Below are positions 52,901 to 62,396 of a DNA stretch of 64,000 nt, piece after piece. The DNA is from Limnomonas spitsbergensis (Eukaryota > Chlorophyta > Chlorophyceae > Chlamydomonadales): assembly GCA_037349105.1 (NCBI GenBank), contig JAYJMM010000025.1, positions 1,240,001-1,304,000 of the forward strand, written 5' to 3'. How positions within the stretch are numbered: position 1 is the stretch's first letter; each line of letters starts with the position of its first letter. Position numbers and translations under genes: made by a program. The notes below the pieces were generated by a model. The model was not told the DNA's origin. It worked only from the letters and a program-made list of their open reading frames with translations, and made no database searches.

Positions 52901-53629
52901 TTCCGTTATTTTGATTTGTCTGTAGGCTTGTCACAGAAAGGGCCCGGGATTCTCCCTTATTTTTCTGTTGTCTGTCCTTCCCGATCAGACGGTTGGGCGC
53001 CCACGCGGCCGGGTCTTTTCGAGCAAGGCCCGGCGGTATTTTGCCATTGACCCGATCGCAAGCCGGCAAAGTAGATTGGGAGCCATACAATCAAACAGTG
53101 TTCATGTATGTACTGTGTACCAGCCATAGATCAATGGCTCTCAAGAACATAGTCTTAAAAGCATGCCGACATAGCAGATAGTCGGCTACAGAATCAGCAT
53201 CACAGGGAAAATGCTGCTATTTCTTTCTGAAGCAACAGCCTGAGCACGAAGACCCCATAGTCATTTAGACTCCAACTATCAAATTAAGTTCATACTCCTG
53301 CAAACGGCTGCCAGTGACCCTCGCATACATCTCGGTGCATATCCCCCCACACACACATCCCGCAGCGGTCCAAAGCTACCCTGCCCTACCAAACATCATC
53401 ACCGGGCCTCCTTCCCTGATTCACCCCCACTCCTCCCTCCCAACTAGCCAAGGGAGCAACAGTGATGACATGCACAGAAGTGCGCCTTGCCCAACATGCA
53501 GAGCCCGCCCGGGCAGCAGACGCGCGGCCGAACTATTCACTCCTCCAGCTCTGCACCTCCGAGAGCTCCCCCCCGCTCGCTTCCAGCGGCCGGCAGTAGA
53601 CTCGCCTGCTCGCTTCAAGCGACTTGAAA
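49943..53629. other. Intergenic region with family-B repeats; possible unassigned exon fragments
   Basis: Family-B copies: 51,700-51,790 (two opposed cores) with body to about 51,960, then 51,958-51,980, 52,200-52,235 and 52,990-53,050. The 51,720-51,960 copy is about 90% like 41,610-41,815. Two + strand stretches look weakly exon-like: 51,513-51,560 (acceptor tgcag, VDEDKERQRQWYQTVIN) and about 52,665-52,765 (AAQLSSPLMVAAMTADMQLA). Neither has a recognisable family or a continuous model. 49,943-51,290 shows nothing I can name. Confidence 0.5.
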
Positions 53630-53848
53630 TCTACTAGCACACTTGCTTCCCACAGACAGCAGTTGATTTGCTCGCCGAACTAGCAGCGGCCGGCAGCTGA
53701 CTAGACTGCTGGCTCTCAGCAGTGAAGCTAGACTAGCCAGCAGTTAACTAGCCCGCTCAACCACCAGCGGTCGGCAGCTGACTAAGCGGATGGCAGTTAC
53801 CTGCCCGTCCACCACCAGCGGCCGTCAGCTGACAAATTTGCCAGCAGT
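53630..53848 (-). repeat. Copies of eIF5A stop/3' UTR segment (3-4)
   Basis: GGCCGGCAGCTGACTAG...AGCAGTTAACTAGCCCGCTC-type units recur near 53,640, 53,690, 53,735 and 53,770. They correspond to GCCGTCAGCTGAC...AGCAGTTTACTTGCCACCC around the real stop (53,830-53,860). So the duplication process also touched the transcript end. Confidence 0.72.
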
Positions 53849-56800
53849 TTACTTGCCACCCAGGACAATCTTGAGGGAGCTGATCATCTCGATGTTCATG
53901 GCCTGCAGGTCACACATGAGTAAGGCGTTGTTAAATGTTGAAGGGAGGACACATGCCGGTTTCCTGCAAGAAAGGAATATGTTACATAGCTCACGCCTTG
54001 TCTCCATGCTCATGGCCTGCAGGTCACACTCGAGCAAGGCGTCGCTAAATACTGCAGGGTGAGTTTTTCTGTAAGCGTAGACACTCCCCGTTATCCGACG
54101 AAAATGGGCGAGGTTTCAGAATTCACGCCTCTATTGTTGTTCATGGCCTGCAGTTCACACACGAGGAGGGTTGTCGTACATTGAAAGCAGGCACTTGCCA
54201 TTTTTTTTATCGAAAAAGGTTGATTAATTCATGCCTCGTGTGCATGTGCCTGACTTCACACACGAGCGCATCCATTGATTGGATGGGGGGATAAGAGGCT
54301 GCAGAGCGGCTGCAACTGGAATGCCTTGGCCAGGGCGTCATAGCCATCTCCATTTACCAACCAACCACCTAGTGCTGGTCCCCACCTGGGGCACCGTAAC
54401 GATGGTCGCCCAGGCACCTGCAGATATCTGGATGCCTTGACTAGAGCAGCATGCTCATCTCCCTAAACTGATCAACCTAAAAGAGCTGGTCTCCACTCTG
54501 TAAACCATCGCGGTGATCTCCACAGCTGCGGCATATACTTTATTTTTTCGACCAGGGCATTGTACTCATCTCCACAAACTGATAAATCACGTAATGCTGG
54601 TCCCCACCTGGAGTACCTTAACCATGATCTCCCAAGCAGCTGCACATTTTGCGCAAACTGCGCACATGGGATGTCTGACCAGGGCATTGCATTTATCACC
54701 CTCAACTAACGAGCCCACCTTCAGCACCGTGACGGTGATCTCCTTGCCATCCTCAAACTCCTTCTGGAGCGTCTTGACCAGGGCGCCTTAACAAACCAGC
54801 CACGGAGAGGTGGTCCCCAGGTTGAGAACCGTTACGGTGATGTCTATGGCAGCTGCAATTCTGCAAACTCCTTCTGGAGCAGCTTGGCCAGGCAATCGAA
54901 CTTATCTCCCTGAACAAAACAACCATCCAGTGCTCATCCCCACCTTGAGCACTGTGACGGTGATCTCCTTGCCGTCCTCAAACTCCTTCTGGAGCGTCTT
55001 GGCCAGGGCGTCATACTCATCCGTGCCACCGGGCAGGGTCAGGTCCTCTCGGATCTGGCCGTTCTCAGGAGTCATCAGAGAGCACTGGGGGCAGGCATGA
55101 AAGGGGCAACCATCAGAGAGCACCAGGGGGCATGAACGCACATAGTGCACTATCCCTGCTCCGAGAGAATTTCACGTCTTGCACTATCCCTGCTCCCACA
55201 ATCCCCCCCCAAATTCACTATCCCTGCTCCCAGAATCCATCCCAAAGTGCACTCCCAGAAGCCCCCCAAACTGAACTATCCCTGTTCCCCGGGAGCGCCC
55301 AGGGAGCGATTACTTCCTCAGCGCGCTAATGACGAACCACCCATGTGCAAGCTTGTACTAGCCAATGGTGCCTTGAAGATTCCTCCAGCACTGCAGCCCA
55401 TCGCTCATGCCCTGTGCAGCTGCAGTGGCTGCACCCGCAGGAACTGGAACGCCCCTCCATGGAGCTCATGGGGACCACAGCCCACATTAGACACCCCCCT
55501 TAATCCTCACCCGCCCCTGATGCCCTGTGCGGCTGCGTGGCAGCACCCCCAGGAGCCGGAATGACCCTTTTAGGGACACATGGGTGGCTGCAGCCAACAA
55601 CCTAGACGCTTGGGTGATCCCCTTAATCGTGCTTTACAGAATCTTCTGGCACTGCAGCCCGCCCCTGATGCCCTTTGTAGCTGCAGCGCCAGGTCCTATA
55701 AATGCCGCCCCTAAAAGTTTTTTGTGGCATTGCAGCCCCGGACCTGCTGCCCTGTGTAGCTGCAGCGCCAGGAACTATTATGCTCCCCCTAATAAATTGT
55801 CTTGGCACTGCAGCCCTGGCCCCGGCTGCCCTGTGCAGCTCCAGCGCCAGGAACTAGAATGCCCCCCCTTGTACATTCATTTGGAAAAGCAGACCCGCAG
55901 ATGATGCCCTGTGCAGCTGCAGTGGCTGCACCCCCAGGAACTCGAATGCCCCTCCATGGAGCTCATGGGGACCACAGCCCACAAACTAGATGCTTGGGTG
56001 ATCCCCTCAATGGTGCTGTGGAGATTCCTCAGGCACTGCAGCTCTGGCCTCGCTGCCCTGTGCAGCTGCAGCGCCATGAACTATAATGCTCCCCCTCCAA
56101 GCTCACGCAATTTACGCCCAAGAGCCTATATTCCGTACCCTGATCCCGTATGCAAATGTGATGCCAGTTCTCAGAAAGCCCTCACCACAGACGTAAACAA
56201 CCAGCTTATCACACACCGGATGGTAGCTCATCTAGTGCTACGGCCGAACGGGTGGCTTCCTTAATCCACGCCTCAGGGCGTATCGTTTATTTATATCAAA
56301 CACCGTAATCCCCTCGATCCTTGCCCAAGAGCACTGGTTGTCAATTAAGAAACGTCATTGACTTGTTGTCGATTTATTCTTGTATCCAAGGTCAACCCAG
56401 TAGTACTCACAAAGCCCTCGTCGTTGATGTCCACAAGCGAGTACTCAGTCCTGAACACATTAGGCACCTGAGGGGAGCAACAGGAAGCGGCACAGATCAG
56501 GTAGGGTAGCCGAGGGGGTAGAAAAACAACGACAGAAGCACATTGGTATGCAGCAGCTACTGCGTGTCCCCACGTGCATGGTGGTCTTGGAGGCAGATAC
56601 ATCCACGCCACGCCTTTTTAAATGGCTAGCTAATACGAGCATGAGGTGCGTAAGACCCCTCAGTCGCGAGCACCCACATTCATGTTGGCAGTGGAGGGAG
56701 AAAGCTTCGTCTCATTTCAAAAGTGTCAAGATAATTTGTTGTGTCATTATATCCCTCAGTTGCGTGCACCCACATCCATGTTGACGGTTGAGAGACAGCT

Positions 56801-58987
56801 TTATTTCATTTCAAAAGTGGCCAGCTAATTTGTTGTGGCCAGCGAATTTGATTCACATCCCTCAGTTGCGTGCACCCACATCCATGTTGGCGGTGGAGGG
56901 AGAGAGCTCCTCGTACTTCTTGCCGTTGAAGATATCAATGGCGACGAAGTGGCACTTGGCAGAGCCTGCATGAGGAAAAAATACCAGCCGGGGGTATATG
57001 TGTGAGCCTCGTGACAGCATTGATAAATGAACGCTCCGGTGTGGAAACGATCAAGGATGCATTTGCCCGGGTAACACCTGTATGGTCATGGTCACAAAAT
57101 GCGCAGCCACAACAATGGGCACAAAGCGCACAGCCAAGGAAACCCTTATTTAAATTAAGATTCCCCAGGGTGGATGGGATAACCAGTATACAGTGCACAT
57201 TCATTTTCATTACATGGTCCAGAGCATGTGAGGGTATGCCATGCACCGTTCATGGCATAGGGCGGGCGTCGCTCCGAGCTTTTAAACCTCACATAACCAC
57301 ACAAATGCTGCATGCCAGGGGGGGTGACACATCCCAGAACAACCCCAGTCCTGGTTTGGCAGGGTTTGCTTATGCAGGGACAAGCAATGAGACACCCACC
57401 GTGCTTTCCAGTCTTGGAGGTGGACACGTCAGAGACCTGCGGGCGAGCGCGGCACAACCAGCAGATAGTCATGTAAAATCTTATCTTTCCTAGAGCAGTG
57501 CTTGTAACCATAAAGCAGGCAGCTGTGATGAGGATGAGGTTCCAAGCCGTGAAAGCGACACCCATACAGATATGTATGTATCTGTGAAGGCATTGACACA
57601 TGAGTAACCATAACTTATTGATAGTGATCAACCAAACCCCCTGCAGGACATCAACTGCGGCACGATTGACCTCCCATGATGTGTCCAGGGCAAGTCTGAA
57701 CTCGACCCTAATATGGCGCACAGGAAAGTGATTAGCTACCCTCCATGCATAGCCGCTTCGATGGCTTGCACAACATCTTAAGACATGTCTAGTGCCGCGC
57801 TGTCCTATTCCCTCAATCGTACAGCCCAACTGCAAGTCATCAGCCGCGCTCCGTGCAGGACTGCTGTTGTGACATACCCGGCCTCCCAAGAGATGTTAAG
57901 AGCCAGCCTGGCCATGTTTTAGAGAACCCACTGCTGCGCCAGAGAAGTGATCAGCAGCCCGCCGTGTAGAACTGGTGCTATGAGGCTATGACACGCTCAG
58001 CCTGCTCTTAATTTCCTTACTATTGTTCGGCTCAACTACCGGTATAGGGAGACACACCCAAACAAGTGATCAGCCGCGCTCCATGCAGGGCTGCTGCTAT
58101 GTGCTGCTGCTATGACATACAAGGCCCACCCAAGAGGTGTCCTGGGCCAGTCTGAACTTGAGAGACCGTGGCTGCTGTGAGGCTTTCAAGGCCAGGCAGA
58201 ACGTGTGCAGTGCTAGTCTTAACAAGCCCCTCAAACATACAGGGGCTGCTGGTTGACGCACCTTGCAGGGCCTGTTGTTCATGTTCACATAGTGGCCCTT
58301 GCGGATGGTTCCTGCCTGCAGGTCCACAACAGGAATGGGCTGGGTCGGGGAGGCTGACAGAAAGGGGGGAGAGGTGCGCCATGCATGCAGTGCCGACCAG
58401 GTGTAGAGGTCACATCAACCCCACCGTCAGGAAGCAGCGCAGAATGGGCCGAGACCATGTCTGCCATGTTAACATGACCATGGGGTGGCAGCTGATAGAC
58501 AGGAGGGTGGCACAGGCGTGCAACCTTGGCCTGGCAGAGGCCCCAGGCCCAGGAGAGGTCCACCATGCACCGGAGTACCGCAGACGCCGTCAGGCAAGGG
58601 CGTGCACTACGCTGATCGTACAGTGCAGCGCATACACTCGTCTGACGCTGATCAACCAGTCAGTCTGGTGAGAAGACACGTCCTATAGGCGTGCAAACGC
58701 GTAACGCTGTTCGGAACAGGTACGGCCATATGAATACACATGCGCAATCAGCTCCGTTAACGCGGGATGCTTACCGCCTGAGGGTAAATCAACGCTGCGC
58801 CAGATTCACCGGTCTGCGCAAAGGTTCATACAAACAGTTAGCGAATGGAGCACGGTGAGGCAGCAGCAGCAGTAGAAGCAGCAGAAGCGCCAGTGCAACA
58901 GCGACAGCTCACAGATCACTCTGCGCTGGAGCAGGTCCCCACCTGGAAGGTCTCGGCCTCGAGATCAGCCTTCTCAATGTCAGACAT
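53849..58987 (-). CDS. EIF5A: Eukaryotic translation factor eIF5A (7 exons)
   Basis: Ribosome-binding factor that relieves stalling during peptide bond formation; requires hypusine. Minus-strand exons: 58987-58943, 58315-58262, 57436-57400, 56965-56880, 56467-56411, 55084-54944, 53902-53849 (TAA). Junction phases agree; 157 aa, the usual family size. Starts [15 protein letters not shown]; then [31 protein letters not shown] with hypusination Lys44 in the TGKHG loop, [20 protein letters not shown] (N-terminal SH3-like domain), [19 protein letters not shown] and [27 protein letters not shown] (OB-fold). Last exon [17 protein letters not shown]. Exon 3 is only 37 nt yet holds the hypusine loop. 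The [12 protein letters not shown] stretch departs from the common NGYVVIKGRPCK. Confidence 0.95.
53903..54943 (-). repeat. eIF5A intron 6: exon-7 5' copies (3) and exon-6 3' copies (5)
   Basis: GTTCATGGCCTGCAG (+ strand) with following TCACAC-CGAG recurs at 54,010-54,050, 54,135-54,165 and 54,240-54,265. Copies of the exon-6 end (CACCGT-ACGGTGATCTCC ... CTTCTGGAGC) lie at 54,395-54,450, 54,495-54,570, 54,608-54,680, 54,722-54,788 and 54,825-54,892. The copy at 54,722 is nearly exact, the far ones eroded. Confidence 0.9.
55085..56410 (-). repeat. eIF5A intron 5: 'CACTATCCCTGCTCC' units and ~85-bp x 8 array
   Basis: 55,105-55,300 has repeats of CATCAGAGAGCAC and CACTATCCCTGCTCCCAGA. 55,390-56,090 contains about eight units of CTGCAGCCC...GCCCTGTGCAGCTGCAG + GCCAGGAACT...; units at 55,425-55,490 and 55,905-55,985 are near-identical over 65 bp, showing a block duplication 480 bp apart. 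I cannot tie this array firmly to either flanking exon. Confidence 0.82.
56500..56879 (-). repeat. Copies of eIF5A exon-4 3' boundary (2-3)
   Basis: GTGCACCCACATCCATGTTG + GCGGT-GAGGGAGA (+ strand) at the real exon edge is repeated at 56,667-56,705 and 56,762-56,800. A stump (CCCACGTGCATGGTGGT) lies near 56,570. Confidence 0.88.
57437..58261 (-). repeat. eIF5A intron 2: about 115-bp x 4 diverged repeat
   Basis: Units with CAGCCGCGCTCCATGCAGG-CTGCTGCTATGACATAC and GTGTCC-GGGC-AGTCTGAACT appear near 57,650-57,720, 57,838-57,915, 57,945-58,000 and 58,070-58,160. Relation to exon 3 or exon 2 is unclear. 56,966-57,399 (intron 3) shows nothing recognisable. Confidence 0.7.
58316..58942 (-). other. 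eIF5A intron 1, no recognisable content
   Basis: Between the initiator exon and exon 2. Good donor (CAG|gtgggg) and acceptor (ctgcag). No boundary copies that I can see apart from GCAGCAG runs at 58,858-58,905. Confidence 0.5.
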
Positions 58988-61506
58988 GGCGGCAGATGAT
59001 TCTTGTTTGGAGGAGGGGGTGATGTGGAAAAGATCTGTTGAGGCTCGTCGGCGGCTAAAACAAAAAATAAGGTTTCGGAGTGGAAGGCATCCGCAAGTCG
59101 AAGGTGCTTCTTATTACCCTGCCTACATCATGTCATATCAATTCCTTTTCTGTCTATCCCTCTCTCTCACTCACTGCCCTCCTTACTGCTGAACCGGACA
59201 AGCGACGCCACGCACTGCAACGCACCGCGCACTCCAGCCCAAGGGTAGCATTTTCGTACTGGATTTCAAATCCTCGAGTGCAGCACGGCAAAGATTAGTT
59301 AGATCTCATGCAGAACAGGGAGTGCACTTGGGAATGGACAGCTTCTTCTCGCCAGTGCCTTGTGGGGCAATGTGCACCTAATTTTTACATGCGCCTGATG
59401 CCTGACGGGACAGTAGACACTGCTGCCGTCAAGGGGCTCCCTTAATGCGCGCTGCATCCATCACAGCTCATGCGAAGCGTGCGGATGCAGCTCCTGCGGC
59501 GCTGTTCCACAGCTGTCACGCCCCCATGGGTAGGCAGCATGCTGTTCCTTTCCTTCGTGTACCTACCGGTACTTTTACAGCTATACTGCCCTGTATCACC
59601 AAAGAAATGCAGTTTAACTGAACTGATGTATTTTGACTGCTGGTACCGGGTAGCTTGTGTTTGCTTGCTAGGTAAGTCAATGACGTTACACCTCTGGGCC
59701 CTGCTCAAAAAAGGGTCGGCCGCGTGGGCGCCTAACTGAAGGGGTAAGTGACGGTACACATCTGGGCCCTACTCATAAGCTCGGCCACGTGGGCACGCAA
59801 CAGAGAAGTTGGGCGAAGTAATCTCGAGGTAGCATGGGAAGGCTAATAAAATTTTCACATACCTGCATTGGTATGAGACCTGATGGGAGCCACATGGGGG
59901 CCTTGTAGCCAAAATCATGGTAGCACAATCCGGCTAAACCTGTGCCATATTGTACTAGCATGGCAAGATTGCTGACATGGATGTGCTGCTCAGCAAGTCC
60001 CAGAGGTGTTACGCCATGCAGAGACGCAATGGACTCCTCAATGTTTCTTCTGAGACATGTCAATGACGTCATGTAAATGTGGCTTCTCCTTGTCTAGATC
60101 GGGGCCGCGGACGCGGCCAAGCCTTATCTGAGCAGGGCCCAGAGGTGTAACGTCATTGACATACCGTAGTCTGGATTGCTGGGCTCCATGATCCTGCCCA
60201 CTGAAGTAGGAGGGTGGCATGGCTGGGTTAATTGTGTTTAATTTGGTTATTTAATGGGGTTGATTTGGGTGGGTTAATGGGTTGATTTGGGTGGGTTAAT
60301 TGGGTGGGTTCATGGGTTGAATTGGGTGGGTTAATTTGGGTGGGTTAATGGGTTAATTTGGGTGGGTTAATGGGTTAATTTGGGTGGGTTAATGGGTTAA
60401 TTTGGGTGGGTTAATTTAGTTCTTTTATCTTCCAGTATATGATGAAAAAAGAGAATCATCTCAAAGCTTTGCCAAATTTCCCGGTGCCCTCCTAATTCTC
60501 TAGGCGGTGCTCAGTCGAATTATTTTGCACCCAAGTCATGCTTTATGGCTGGGGCTTATCTTCTGCACTATGGGGTCATTCCCACGCCACTGTCGTGGTT
60601 GTGTGCTAATTGCTTGCCTAGGGGGGTCACTGGTTTTCGCTTTCTGTCCTAGTGTATCAAGTGCATGTACCAATTTACGGGCATATGTCCCATGCGTCAA
60701 TTGTGATGCTCTGTTGGACTGTAAAAACTTCACAAAACTTCACATGGCTGCACCATGATCCTGGCAGAACATGGTAGCTGGAATTGAGCGTATTCACGCA
60801 CCGTTCGATTCTATATCTATGTGGCTAGTATGTAGCCATATTGGTCTCCGACCTAGCAGGAGCATATTTGTAACCAATGCCAAATTGGCAAAAAATCAAG
60901 ATTTCCTGTGCCCAACAACTCAACATGCAAACCGGTAGCACCAAAATAAACATAAGATCCAACCAACACGCCGCTATGCAACTAGTGTTTTTTCATGATT
61001 TGATGGTGTTTCCCCCGGCCACCAGTAGCCAAAATAGGGCGCGTCTGACCAACTGCCAGGGGACGCCAAGCGGCATCCGCTGAGCTGATGGGGACCATCC
61101 GTTGACCAGCCTACAACAGGGTTTGACACAGGTTTGCTGCACCAGGTGCACGCGGCCTTCCGATGTACTGATGTGCCCATAAAGCGCTCTAAAATAAACG
61201 CTGGCCACCAGCCCTTTAAGTAAGACGCTGCACTACCCCAAGACACTGAAGGAATAAAACAGACTAGGAGAGGGAAAGGCAGGGGAATGCAGTAAAGGAG
61301 GGGAATGCAGTAAAGGAGGGGAATGCAGTAAACAGACATGCCTGAACAACACTTATGGTCTGACGCATCGATACCGGCCAGCAGCATCTAGCAGCATGGC
61401 ATGAGGATGTTCAATATCGTCCTGTGGGCTGACAGAGCTTGGCCTTGATGAGGTACCGGCATCGCCTAGTGAGCCGGCATCCCCTGTGAACGCCTGGCAC
61501 AGGAAA
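58988..61506. other. Intergenic region upstream of eIF5A with family-B copies and GGGTTAA repeat
   Basis: Family-B cores at 59,676-59,740, 59,748-59,805, about 59,997-60,020 (short) and 60,105-60,165 (opposite orientation). 60,232-60,415 is a TTGGGTGGGTTAATGGG repeat. 61,268-61,330 has three GGAGGGGAATGCAGTAAA units. 61,420-61,470 is a partial duplicate of the GST stop region (TTGGCCTTGATGAGG). No gene recognised. Confidence 0.65.
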
Positions 61507-62396
61507 TCAATACCGTCCCGTTAGCTGGGTTAGCTTGGCCTTGATGAGGGCTGGCAAGATTAGGGAGGCAGCTGTCCATGGGCTGGAGGCAGGCCCAAAC
61601 ACCTTCTTGTATGTAGACCTGGCCTGGACACGCGTGTAGTAGCTACTCAGCTGCGGATCAAATTGAAGGAGGGGGGAAGGTCAGTGACGTTACACCTCTG
61701 GGCCCTGCTCAAAAAGGCTCGGCGCGTGGGCGCCGAACTTATAAGCTGGGAACAAAAGGAAAAGGGGGGAAAGTGGGGAAGGCGGAGGAGTATTGTTATC
61801 GGCTAGGCAGCACATTCTAGTAGGTAAACCTGGCCTGGACACACATGCAGTAGCTGCTCAGCTGCGGATCACATTGAAGGAGGGGGGAGGGGACGAGTTT
61901 TGTTTAGAAGAGGCATGGGGGAACCCTTTTTCAAACTAGGCCTGGTCTGGACCTGAGTGAAGCAGCTGCACAATTGCGATCCTCACACTCCATCGACCCA
62001 TCACAGCCTCTCGTGGTTTCCATCATGCTATCGTTTCCTCACCTTCGGCCGAAGCTCCAGCCATGCCTTGGTCTGCTCCACCATGCCCTGTCCCCCCACA
62101 CACTCACACTCTTTCACTCCATCCCACACTTCCTCTCTTGTAGTTTCCTTTATGTGAAGTTTTGCCCTCACCTTCAGCAGAGCTCCAGCCCACGCCTTGG
62201 CCTGTTCCCCCCCACCCTCACACTCGATTACCCCATCTCGGTCCTCCCCTCTTGTAGTCTCCATCCTGTGAAGTTTTGTCCTCACCTTCGGTCGAGGCTG
62301 CAACCACTCCTTGGTCAGCCCCACCATCCCGATGCGGTAGAGGATGGTGGGTCATTACCACGTCAGGCAGGGAGTACTCTGGGGCCAGCAAGATAC
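61507..62396 (-). CDS. Glutathione-S-transferase-like protein, C-terminal exons (partial, frame-disrupted)
   Basis: Last exon 61650-61507 (phase 0, TGA): LSSYYTRVQARSTYKKVFGP, a hydrophobic run AASLILPALI, and LTGRY at the end. Penultimate exon 62396-62286 ends ILYRIGMVGLTKEWLQPRPK before donor gtgagg and begins with a stretch coding PEYSLPDVVMT. The series 'PEYSLxDVV...LYRI...L...WL..RP.L..YY.RVQAR..Y..V' is the C-terminal helical domain of the GST fold, most like GDAP1/TCHQD-type GSTs with a hydrophobic tail. The two halves of the penultimate exon are in different frames: an extra C near 62,348-62,352 and probably another near 62,382 break it. The upstream decoy copies keep the frame. Could be a pseudogene, a base error, or a mis-defined exon; the upstream exons are outside the window. 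Confidence 0.6.
61651..62285 (-). repeat. GST intron: last-exon 5' copies (2), family-B copy, penultimate-exon 3' copies (2)
   Basis: 61,835-61,890 and 61,945-61,980 copy the last-exon start (CCTGGCCTGGACAC...GCTCAGCTGCGGATC on the + strand). 61,682-61,745 is a family-B core with GCGTGGGCGCC. 62,048-62,090 and 62,158-62,200 copy the penultimate-exon end (CACCTTCGG-CGAAGCTCCAG / CCTTGGTC-G...CCACCATCCC). Confidence 0.85.

Noticed and set aside
57155..57889. 244-codon minus-strand ORF over eIF5A exon 3
   Set aside because: Runs through splice sites and intron sequence; only the 12 codons of exon 3 are conserved.
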